From an uncultured Lachnospiraceae bacterium (GTDB lineage Bacteria; Bacillota; Clostridia; Lachnospirales; Lachnospiraceae), in NCBI GenBank assembly GCA_902760755.1, contig CACWHK010000006.1, forward strand, positions 1 through 64,000: a stretch of 64,000 nt of DNA, in the 5' to 3' direction. This document shows, piece by piece, positions 8,959-16,711 of this stretch. The notes under the pieces are model-generated. The model was not told the origin of the DNA. It saw nothing but the letters and a program-made list of their open reading frames with translations, and searched no databases. Numbering within the stretch: position 1 is the first letter of the stretch; each line of letters begins with the position of its first letter. The position numbers and the translations under genes were made by a program.

Positions 8959-10017
8959 CTACAGGGCTGTCCGCATCCGGAGGATGTGATCTGTCTGCTG
9001 CTTTGCCCTTTTTTCGCTGGATTCATTCAGACGGAAGAACTCCATCAGCTGGCCCTCATCGTAGTTGCCGTGAACCAGGCAGGCGCGACAGAGGTAATAA
9101 ATCCCCGCAACGGAGGAGATCTCATCCAGCTCGATGCTTCGTAAGGTCCTTTTTGCAAACTCCACGGCGCGCCCGTACCATTTCAGCACAAAGGCATTCA
9201 GATCGCCGAGGGTCTGGATCTTGAAGAAGGCAAGGTTCTGCAGGTGGGATTCCGGGTTCGTTTCCACGATCCGGGAATGGGTGATGGCTGCGATATCCGT
9301 AAGGAGATTCCGCATATTTCCGCTTAGCTCAAGGTACGCGCGAAGGGTTACCAGGTCCAGCTGCATCTGATTCGCGGTATCGTTGGCGATGCGGGTACGA
9401 ACCTCCTGCTCATAGTCGTTGATGGTATTCCGGATCCGGAGAAATGCATCATCTGCGATCTCCAGAAGCCCCGCCACCCGGGAGAATTCCCTGCGGACAT
9501 GCCGCGGGATACTGAACTCCGTTTTGTAGCCGAGATCATGCTCGATCTCAGCCCAGGTGTGCTGCAGGATGGTACGGATCTGGATCTCGAACTGCAGATT
9601 GCAGAGCCTCTCGGGATATCCGTGATCCTTCGGAAGAGAACAGATAAAATGCAGGGACAGGTATCCGAAGGCAGTGGGATCCAGACTTTTCCGCTTATCC
9701 ACGGAGTGCTCCGGATCGATCACAAGGATCTTCTGGATCAGGGCAGCAGCCTCATCCACCTGATACCCGAAATAGCAGATGATACGGATTCCGAGAAGGT
9801 CCCGCATGTTATGGACGGAAGGGTACTTATCCGACTTTCGCTCCATTTTCCCTGCAACCGACTCTTTGGTCTTGATCCGGTGTGAGATCTGCATGGGTTT
9901 CTGGCCGGCCTCCTCCAGAGATTTCTCCAGAAGGCCGACAGCGATATCGGAAAGCTGTTTATAATCATCGATGATATCATCGTATTCCGCTAATCTGAGT
10001 TCCATAAGATTGTCCAT
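8959..10017 (-). CDS. RelA/SpoT-domain (p)ppGpp synthetase-like protein
   Basis: 352 residues. The N-terminal two-thirds match the nucleotidyltransferase fold of small alarmone synthetases (COG2357): KMERKSDKY, MRDLLGIRIICYF, SLHF and the strongly conserved EIQIRTILQHTWAEIEHDLGYK. There is no HD hydrolase, TGS or ACT domain, so it should only make (p)ppGpp, transferring pyrophosphate from ATP to GDP or GTP in the cytosol. The C-terminal 130 residues are helical and longer than in RelP/RelQ, so it may form a separate subfamily. The start chosen is the first Met of MDNLMELRL, with GAGAGG about 10 bases upstream; a second Met four codons on is possible. Convergent with the methyltransferase gene. 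Confidence 0.88.
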   Translation of the reverse strand: MDNLMELRLAEYDDIIDDYKQLSDIAVGLLEKSLEEAGQKPMQISHRIKTKESVAGKMERKSDKYPSVHNMRDLLGIRIICYFGYQVDEAAALIQKILVIDPEHSVDKRKSLDPTAFGYLSLHFICSLPKDHGYPERLCNLQFEIQIRTILQHTWAEIEHDLGYKTEFSIPRHVRREFSRVAGLLEIADDAFLRIRNTINDYEQEVRTRIANDTANQMQLDLVTLRAYLELSGNMRNLLTDIAAITHSRIVETNPESHLQNLAFFKIQTLGDLNAFVLKWYGRAVEFAKRTLRSIELDEISSVAGIYYLCRACLVHGNYDEGQLMEFFRLNESSEKRAKQQTDHILRMRTAL

Positions 10018-10063
10018 GAAGATGTGTCCTCTCTTCCTTAGATTTTTCAGAAATCTGTGAATG

Positions 10064-10092
10064 ATTATATCAAAACGCCCCGGGATTCGCAA
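10064..10092 (-). promoter_or_regulatory. Promoter of the (p)ppGpp synthetase-like gene
   Basis: On the minus strand TTGCGA (10092-10087) and TATAAT (10069-10064) are 17 bases apart, and TGA before TATAAT makes an extended -10. A short hairpin, AGATTT with AAATCT, follows in the leader. Confidence 0.75.
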
Positions 10093-10143
10093 TCCTGATG
10101 CATGCAACGGATCCGGAGCATTTATCGTATGGCAGGTAACGTT

Positions 10144-11922
10144 ATGAAGAAGGAAAAAACGATAAAGACGAAGAAGGAGAAGCGGGGAAGCCTCCTGCTG
10201 CAGATCGGAATCATTTTCGGTCTGATCTTTCTTGTGATCATTCCTATCTTTGTTGTGGTCCAGGTGCTGGGCAATACCATGACCTATCTGGAGGCGAAGC
10301 AGGAGTACCTGACCCCGATCATGAAGAATGTCGGGGCTCAGGAGGAGAAGTATATTAACAATCTGACCTGGTTCATGCGCTACTGGCGGGAGCATCCGGA
10401 GGAGGTGCGCCGGGAAGCAAAGAACCCCACCATCGGGGATATGGATGCTTATCTGGAGGATAATGCCCTGATCGTGAATCCGCAGGTCACGGAGGCGGAC
10501 CTGGATGCACTTTCGGAGGACCGGAAGCTGAAGATCGCCGGCAATGCCTACGGAAACTTCAACTCCTATCTCTCGATGTCCCAGTGGCAGCTGACAAATG
10601 AGCAGCTCTTCATCATCGATGTCCATAAGGATTCCATCGGATTTGTATATGACATCGGAGAAGAGCTGGAAGATCATAGCTATCACCTGGGGGAAATGAT
10701 GTGGGACGATCCGGAGGATATCCCAAAGGCAATCCTTGATTATTCCGAGGGGAAGACCACCAAAACTCTGTATGAGCGACATGAATCCAGAGAGGATGGC
10801 GTCTACTATTATGCAGGCTTCTATCCCTCGGTGAAGCAGGGGGAGATCCAGTATGTGATCGTGGTCCTTCATGACTGGAGTGAGTATCACTCGACCATGG
10901 TCCGGAATCTTCTCATTCTGGTGGGCACCAGCGTCGTGCTTCTGGTCATTTCCGGCTTTATCCTGCTGGCCTTCGTCAACCGTGCGGCGGTCCGTCCGGT
11001 GAAGCGGATCCAGAAGGCGGTCCGGGAGTACAAAGAGGATAAGAGCAGTGAGAACGTGATCCAACGGATGAACCGCATCACTCAGAAAAATGAGCTGGGA
11101 GAGCTCTCCGGAGATGTGTCCGACCTGGTGATCGAGATCGACCGCTACAATGAGGAGAACACCCGGCTGATCGGAGACCGGAAGCGGGTGGAGGCAGAGC
11201 TTTCCCTAGCGGCTTCCATCCAGAAGGGTGTGCTTCCGAAGGAGTTCCCGGAGGAGCGGGACTATCAGCTCTTTGCGTCCATGACCCCTGCCAAGGAGGT
11301 GGGAGGAGACTTCTACGACTTCTATCCCATCGACGACACCCATGTGGGACTTACCATCGGAGATGTTTCCGGGAAGGGCGTTCCGGCCTCCCTGTTCATG
11401 ATGATCACCAAGATGCTGATCAAGCAGTATGCCCTGGAGGGAAACAGCGCGTCGGAGGTGCTTCGGAAGACAAATGTATCCATCTGCGCCGAGAATGAAA
11501 AGGACATGTTTGTCACGGCCTGGTTCGGCATCCTGGACCGTACCACCGGGATCATCACGGCTGCCAGCGCGGGACATGAGTATCCCATCATCCGCGACGG
11601 AAAGGGGGCCTTCCGCCTGATCAAGGATAAGCACGGCTTCGTCCTCGGAGGCATGGATATCAGCCGTTACAAGGAGTACGAGATCGAGATGCCCCCCGGC
11701 TCCACCCTGTTCCTTTATACGGACGGAGCGGCAGAGGCAACGAATGCCTCGGATGAGCTCTTCGGAACGGACCGGATGCTGGAGGCGCTGAATCAGAACC
11801 TGGGACTTTCGCCGGAGGGACTCTGCAAAGCCATGAGCAGTGCCATCGATGAATTCGTGGGAGAAGCCCCCCAGTTTGATGACCTTACCATGCTGTGCAT
11901 CCGTTATTACGGACAGGAGTAA
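10144..11922 (+). CDS. Membrane-bound SpoIIE/RsbU-type PP2C phosphatase with HAMP domain
   Basis: A sensor-type Ser/Thr phosphatase that in this family dephosphorylates anti-anti-sigma factors. The order is a basic N-terminus, TM1 (about 16-38), an extracytoplasmic sensing domain of some 215 residues, TM2 (about 253-275), HAMP, a short coiled coil (ELSLAASIQKGVLP) and a PP2C domain with GGDFYDFYPID, GDVSGKGVPASLFM, GHEYPI, LYTDGAAEATN and a final FDDLTMLCIRY. 592 residues from ATG 10144 (MKKEKTIK). ATG 10129 and 10102 are in frame too; ribosome-binding sites are weak at all three, so the start is uncertain. No partner anti-sigma gene lies nearby. Confidence 0.88.
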   Translation: MKKEKTIKTKKEKRGSLLLQIGIIFGLIFLVIIPIFVVVQVLGNTMTYLEAKQEYLTPIMKNVGAQEEKYINNLTWFMRYWREHPEEVRREAKNPTIGDMDAYLEDNALIVNPQVTEADLDALSEDRKLKIAGNAYGNFNSYLSMSQWQLTNEQLFIIDVHKDSIGFVYDIGEELEDHSYHLGEMMWDDPEDIPKAILDYSEGKTTKTLYERHESREDGVYYYAGFYPSVKQGEIQYVIVVLHDWSEYHSTMVRNLLILVGTSVVLLVISGFILLAFVNRAAVRPVKRIQKAVREYKEDKSSENVIQRMNRITQKNELGELSGDVSDLVIEIDRYNEENTRLIGDRKRVEAELSLAASIQKGVLPKEFPEERDYQLFASMTPAKEVGGDFYDFYPIDDTHVGLTIGDVSGKGVPASLFMMITKMLIKQYALEGNSASEVLRKTNVSICAENEKDMFVTAWFGILDRTTGIITAASAGHEYPIIRDGKGAFRLIKDKHGFVLGGMDISRYKEYEIEMPPGSTLFLYTDGAAEATNASDELFGTDRMLEALNQNLGLSPEGLCKAMSSAIDEFVGEAPQFDDLTMLCIRYYGQE

Positions 11923-12064
11923 ATAATGGCAAAGAAGGGTCAAAAATACTTCCCTGCTTGGCCCATTTCGTATATACTGTAGGTAGTTGTGTAAACAAAT
12001 CGAAGGAAGGTCAGATACGGGGACCTGCCCCCGGATAGATTGATTAAAAGAGGAGTATCGGAGA
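11923..12064 (+). promoter_or_regulatory. Leader region of the formate dehydrogenase operon
   Basis: 142 bases without a gene. A possible -10 box TATACT (11973-11978) has no good -35. A small hairpin CGGGG/CCCCG sits at about 12018-12033. I looked for a molybdenum cofactor riboswitch fold and could not support one. The ribosome-binding site AGGAG is at 12051-12055. Confidence 0.35.
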
Positions 12065-13906
12065 ATGGAAAGAAAACTTGCGAAAAGGGGTAATATGAAT
12101 GACCGTATGGACATCGCCCTGAACAAATTCAGGTCCAGGATGACCTCGTACCCGCCGGGAATGTGCCCGCTGGTACTGTACCGGTCCATCCTGCAGATGT
12201 CCATGAACCAGTCCTGCGGGAAATGTGTTCCCTGCCGGGACGGTCTGGTAGAGGCGGAGCGGATGCTCCGTGATATCCTGAACGGAGATGCTACGGAGGA
12301 TACACCGGAGAAGCTGAAGGCTCTCTGTACGATGATCTCCGAATCAGCGGACTGCGCCGTCGGAGTGGTTGCGGCAAATACGGTGCTGCATAGCCTTACG
12401 GAATTTGCGGACGAGTATGAGAGTCACATTAAGCAGAAACGATGCGTGGGGGATACTCAGCAGACGGTTCCCTGTATGACCCTCTGCCCGGCCCATGTGG
12501 ATGTTCCGGGATATGTGGCCCTGGTAAAGAACGGGGACTATGCGGGGGCGATCAACATGATCCGCGACCGGAATCCCTTCCCGACAGCCTGTGCCATGGT
12601 CTGCGAGCACCCCTGTGAGAAGAAGTGCCGGAGATCCATCATCGACCATCCCATCAATATTCGCGGGCTGAAGAAGTATGCGGTGGATCAGATCACAGCA
12701 GATCAGGTGAAGACCCCTCCCGCAAATGTTGCCACGGGCAAGACCGTGGGTGTTGTGGGCGGAGGACCCTCCGGCCTTACGGCTGCTTACTTCCTGGCCC
12801 TGATGGGACATAAGGTTGTGGTTTATGATGAGCACGAGAAGCTGGGAGGCATGCTGCGTTACGGCATCCCCGAGTACCGGCTTCCGAAGGCGCGTCTGGA
12901 TGAGGATATCCGCGCTATTCTTTCGGCCGGAGATATCGAAGTGAAGATGAACACCAAGATCGGACGGGACATCACCGTTGAGGAGCTTCGTGAGAAGTAT
13001 GATGCAGTCTATCTCGGTCTCGGTGCCCAGCTCGGAAACCGTATGCCGGTGGAGAATGCGAATGCAAAGAACGTGATCCCTGCGGCAGATTTCCTGCAGG
13101 CAGTGGCACGGGGAGAAGAGATCGATCTTAAGGGAAAGCACGTGGCCCTGATCGGCGGCGGAAATGTTGCCATGGATGCAGCCCGGACCGCAGTCCGTCT
13201 CGGTGCGGAAACGGTACGTGTATTCACGAGAAAAAGAGATGACTATACGGCGCTTGCTTCCGAGATCGACAGTGCGGAGCAGGAGGGTGTACGCTTCCGT
13301 ACCCTGGTATCCTTCCTGAACCTGGAGCAGGACAAGGAGGATCCGGAGCGGATCAGTGCCCTCTGGCTGCAGCCGGAGATCGTGGGAGAGTATGACGAGT
13401 TCGGCTTCGTAAAGACCGAGCACTCCAGTGCCTTTCCGTATCGTGTAAAATGTGACTACCTCATCATGGGTGTAGGTCAGCGCTGCGATGTGGCTGACTT
13501 TGACGCGGCAGGGATCCCCACGGAACGGGGACGGATCCTTGCGGATGAAACCTGTAGGATCAAGGATGTGGATGGAGTCTTCTCCGGTGGTGACTGTGTA
13601 ACCGGTCCCTCCACCGCGATCAATGCCATCGCTGCCGGTCAGGTAGCAGCCCACAATATCGACGAATATCTGGGATACCATCATAAGATCGTCTGTGAGG
13701 CACAGGCGCCCGGTGCCAAGCCGAACCGGTGCGTTCCCACGGGACGTGCGGAGATCGAAGAAAGAGACCCCTTCGAGCGGCGTCAGGATTTCAGACATGT
13801 GGAGATACCCATGACACCGGAAGAGGCTGTCCGTGAGGCGGGCAGATGTCTTCGGTGCGATCATTTCGGCTGTGGTTCCATGGAAGGGGGGAGATGTGCA
13901 TGGTAG
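12065..13906 (+). CDS. NuoF-type Fe-S / GltD-like FAD-NAD(P) oxidoreductase subunit, partner of formate dehydrogenase
   Basis: 613 residues with an unusual domain order. Residues about 1-110 match only the C-terminal Fe-S part of NuoF (SCGKCVPCRDG at 50-60, a fourth Cys in ADCAVG near 98), without the FMN/NADH domain. A GltD/NfnB-like flavoprotein follows, with Cys clusters CMTLCPAHVDVPGYV (near 137) and CAMVCEHPCEKKC (near 177), the FAD site VGVVGGGPSGLTAAY (near 228) and the NAD(P) site VALIGGGNVAMDAAR (near 360). It ends CLRCDHFGC. It probably passes electrons between the FDH Fe-S chain and NAD(P)H. Start ATG 12065 has AGGAG nine bases upstream; ATG 12095 is possible. Its stop overlaps the start of the FDH alpha gene. 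Confidence 0.85.
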   Translation: MERKLAKRGNMNDRMDIALNKFRSRMTSYPPGMCPLVLYRSILQMSMNQSCGKCVPCRDGLVEAERMLRDILNGDATEDTPEKLKALCTMISESADCAVGVVAANTVLHSLTEFADEYESHIKQKRCVGDTQQTVPCMTLCPAHVDVPGYVALVKNGDYAGAINMIRDRNPFPTACAMVCEHPCEKKCRRSIIDHPINIRGLKKYAVDQITADQVKTPPANVATGKTVGVVGGGPSGLTAAYFLALMGHKVVVYDEHEKLGGMLRYGIPEYRLPKARLDEDIRAILSAGDIEVKMNTKIGRDITVEELREKYDAVYLGLGAQLGNRMPVENANAKNVIPAADFLQAVARGEEIDLKGKHVALIGGGNVAMDAARTAVRLGAETVRVFTRKRDDYTALASEIDSAEQEGVRFRTLVSFLNLEQDKEDPERISALWLQPEIVGEYDEFGFVKTEHSSAFPYRVKCDYLIMGVGQRCDVADFDAAGIPTERGRILADETCRIKDVDGVFSGGDCVTGPSTAINAIAAGQVAAHNIDEYLGYHHKIVCEAQAPGAKPNRCVPTGRAEIEERDPFERRQDFRHVEIPMTPEEAVREAGRCLRCDHFGCGSMEGGRCAW

Positions 13907-16707
13907 AGAAGAATATGAAGACGACTGACAGTGCACGGATCGAAGTCCAGAGGAAGGCTCAGCAGCGGGCACAGGAGCTGCAGACAGAAAAGGATCCGTC
14001 CAGGAATCTGATCCATGTAACCATCAACGGAAAGGAATATACAACTGAGGCGGGAATAAAGATCTTAAACTTCTGCCATGAGATCGGAATCGAGATCCCG
14101 ACCCTCTGCCATATGAAGGACTACAGTGATATCGGTTCCTGCCGGCTCTGTATGGTGGAGATCGAAGGGTATGAGAAGCTCTTCGCAGCCTGCCGTACCA
14201 AGCTGGAGGACGGAATGGTGATCACCACCGAGTCCGAGAAGCTGACGGAGTACCGGAAGGAGATGCTCCGGCTGCTCCTTTCCAATCATACCGTGGACTG
14301 CATGAACTGTCCGAAGAACGCCGGATGTCAGCTGCAGGAGCTTTGCAATCAGTACGGGATCAAGGATACTCCGTATGCGGGATCCCGCCGGAAGATCGAA
14401 GGAAAGCTGCCGAAGCTTGAGGATAATCCGTATCTTAGCTATGATCCCAGCAAATGCATCCACTGCCAGCGCTGCATCAGCGCCTGCAATCGTGCAGCCG
14501 TGAATCATACCTTAAAGAGCGGACGGACCGGTGTCTTCCATACCGTGGAAGCGCCCTTCGGCCCCAACTGGAGAGAGTCCGGCTGTGAGAGCTGCGGCAA
14601 CTGCGCAGCAGCCTGCCCCACCGGTGCACTGACCTTGAAGCGGAAAGAGAAGTACCATGAATGGTCCGTGAAGAAGGTCCTAACCACCTGTCCCCACTGT
14701 GCAACGGGATGCCAGTTCTATCTTCTGGTAAAGGGCAACGAGATCGTGGATGTGGAACCGGCGGATGGTCCCTCCAACCATGGGCTGCTCTGCGTAAAGG
14801 GACGGAGCGGAAGCTTTGACTTCGTAAATGCACCGGACCGTATCAAGACACCGCTGATCAAGAATAAAGAGACCGGAGAGTTCGAGCCTGCATCCTGGGA
14901 TGAGGCCATTTCTCTGGTGGCAAAGCGGTTTATGGAGCTGAAGGAGAAGTACGGTGGAGATGCTCTGGCCGGCTTTGCATGCTCCCGTTCCGCAAATGAA
15001 GATATCTATCTGGTGCAGAAGATGGTTCGTACCTGCTTCGGCACCAACAATACGGATAACTGTGCCCGTGTCTGCCACTCCGCAACCGTTGCGGGTCTGG
15101 CGAAAACTCTCGGGTCCGGCGCCATGACGAATCCGATCTACGACATTACCCATGACGTGGACTGTATCCTTCTGGTGGGTTCCAATCCGGAGGAGGCACA
15201 CCCGGTGGTGGGTATGCAGATCCGTCAGGCTGTACAGCGCGGCACACGATTGATCGTGGTGGATCCCCGGTCCATCGGCCTTACCAAGGATGCGGATATT
15301 CATCTGAAGCTGCGTCCGGGCACAAATGTGGCATTTGCCAACGGCATGATGCACGTGATGATCAAAGAGGACCTGATCGACCATGACTACGTGGAGAACT
15401 TCACGGAGGATTTCGACAAGCTGAAGGAGCTGGTAGCAGACTACACCCCGGAGAAGGTGGGAGAGATCTGCCATATCGATCCGGACAAGCTGGTGGAAGC
15501 CGCCAGAATGTATGCTACCGCGAAGAAGGCACCAATCATCTACTGTCTGGGTGTGACCGAACATTCCAGCGGAACCGAAGGCGTTATGAGCATGTCCAAC
15601 ATGGCTCTGCTCTGCGGCAAGGTGGGACGGAGTGGCTGCGGCGTGAACCCGCTTCGCGGACAGAACAACGTACAGGGCGCCTGCGATATGGGTGCGCAGC
15701 CCACGGACTATCCCGGCTACCAGAAGGTGGATAACCCGGAGGTACGGGAGAAGTTCGAGAAGGCATGGAATGTAACCCTTAGCCCCACACCGGGCCTTAA
15801 GGCAACCGAGGTATTCCCGGCAGCCATTCAGGGAAAGATCAAGGGGCTCTATATCTTCGGAGAGGATCCCATCGTGACCGATCCGGATACCGAGCATATC
15901 AAGAAGGCGCTGGAAAGCCTGGAGTTCTTTGTGGTTCAGGAGCTCTTCATGACCGAGACCGCAAAGTATGCGGACGTGATCCTTCCGGGACGAAGCTTCG
16001 CGGAGAAGGAAGGAACCTTCACCAATACGGAGCGCCGGGTTCAAAGGATCCGTACTGCGGTAACCGTGGAAGGCGATATGCGCCTGGATACGGATATTCT
16101 GATCGATCTCATGAACGCCATGGGCTATCCGCAGCCCCACCTTACGGCTTCGGAGATCATGGACGAGATTGCTTCCGTAACCCCGAGCTTTGCCGGGATT
16201 TCCTTCGAGCGTCTGGATGCGGGCGAGAGTCTGCAGTGGCCCTGCCGCGACAAGACAACCCTCGGCACACCGATCATGCATGTCGGTAAGCCGGTTCGCG
16301 GAAGAGCGCTGCTTTATCCGGCACCCTATAAGCCGGCACAGGAGCTTCCGGATGAAGAGTATCCCTTCGTTCTGACCACGGGACGTATCCTGTATCAGTA
16401 CAATGCGGCAGCCATGACGGCCCGTGCACCGGGACTGATGGAGATCGCAGGCGAAGGCTTTATCGAAGTGAATTATAAGGACGCAGACCGTCTCGGAATA
16501 AAGAACGGAGAGCGGATCCGTGTCAGCAGCCGGAGAGGAAGCATCACCGCCACGGCAAGAGTCGGACGGAAGGTTTCCGAGGGCGAGACCTGGATGCCCT
16601 TCCACTTCCCGGATTCCCCGGTGAATGTCCTGACAAATGCGGCACTGGATGAGTTCGCACGGATCCCGGAGTATAAGGTCTGTGCGGTGGATATCGGAAA
16701 GCTGTAA
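13900..16707 (+). CDS. fdhA: Formate dehydrogenase alpha subunit (Mo/W-bisPGD), cysteine type
   Basis: Oxidises formate to CO2, or reduces CO2. 935 residues. A NuoG-like N-terminus carries a 2Fe-2S domain (about 40-115, CHEIGIEIPTLCHMKDYSDI then CRLC), a Cys/His cluster site (CMNCPKNAGCQLQELC, near 130-147), two 4Fe-4S sites (CIHCQRCISACN and CESCGNCAAACPTG, near 185-240) and the molybdopterin Fe4S4 domain (CPHCATGC). The active-site motif NCARVCHSATVAGL has Cys392 (TGC at 15073-15075) where many formate dehydrogenases have selenocysteine. A molydopterin-dinucleotide-binding domain ends the protein. Start ATG 13900 overlaps the previous stop, with GGGGAG upstream. Cytosolic: no Tat signal. 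Confidence 0.93.
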   Translation: MVEKNMKTTDSARIEVQRKAQQRAQELQTEKDPSRNLIHVTINGKEYTTEAGIKILNFCHEIGIEIPTLCHMKDYSDIGSCRLCMVEIEGYEKLFAACRTKLEDGMVITTESEKLTEYRKEMLRLLLSNHTVDCMNCPKNAGCQLQELCNQYGIKDTPYAGSRRKIEGKLPKLEDNPYLSYDPSKCIHCQRCISACNRAAVNHTLKSGRTGVFHTVEAPFGPNWRESGCESCGNCAAACPTGALTLKRKEKYHEWSVKKVLTTCPHCATGCQFYLLVKGNEIVDVEPADGPSNHGLLCVKGRSGSFDFVNAPDRIKTPLIKNKETGEFEPASWDEAISLVAKRFMELKEKYGGDALAGFACSRSANEDIYLVQKMVRTCFGTNNTDNCARVCHSATVAGLAKTLGSGAMTNPIYDITHDVDCILLVGSNPEEAHPVVGMQIRQAVQRGTRLIVVDPRSIGLTKDADIHLKLRPGTNVAFANGMMHVMIKEDLIDHDYVENFTEDFDKLKELVADYTPEKVGEICHIDPDKLVEAARMYATAKKAPIIYCLGVTEHSSGTEGVMSMSNMALLCGKVGRSGCGVNPLRGQNNVQGACDMGAQPTDYPGYQKVDNPEVREKFEKAWNVTLSPTPGLKATEVFPAAIQGKIKGLYIFGEDPIVTDPDTEHIKKALESLEFFVVQELFMTETAKYADVILPGRSFAEKEGTFTNTERRVQRIRTAVTVEGDMRLDTDILIDLMNAMGYPQPHLTASEIMDEIASVTPSFAGISFERLDAGESLQWPCRDKTTLGTPIMHVGKPVRGRALLYPAPYKPAQELPDEEYPFVLTTGRILYQYNAAAMTARAPGLMEIAGEGFIEVNYKDADRLGIKNGERIRVSSRRGSITATARVGRKVSEGETWMPFHFPDSPVNVLTNAALDEFARIPEYKVCAVDIGKL

Positions 16708-16711
16708 CACC

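Noticed and set aside
10018..11064. Extension of the (p)ppGpp synthetase frame to 701 residues
   Set aside because: The upstream half runs antisense to the phosphatase gene; the promoter and conserved start place the gene start at 10017.
11923..12064. Molybdenum cofactor riboswitch before the FDH operon
   Set aside because: Only one small hairpin is visible and I could not place the conserved motif; a covariance search would be needed.
15061..15090. Selenocysteine codon in FDH
   Set aside because: The codon is TGC, not TGA, and the frame is open throughout.
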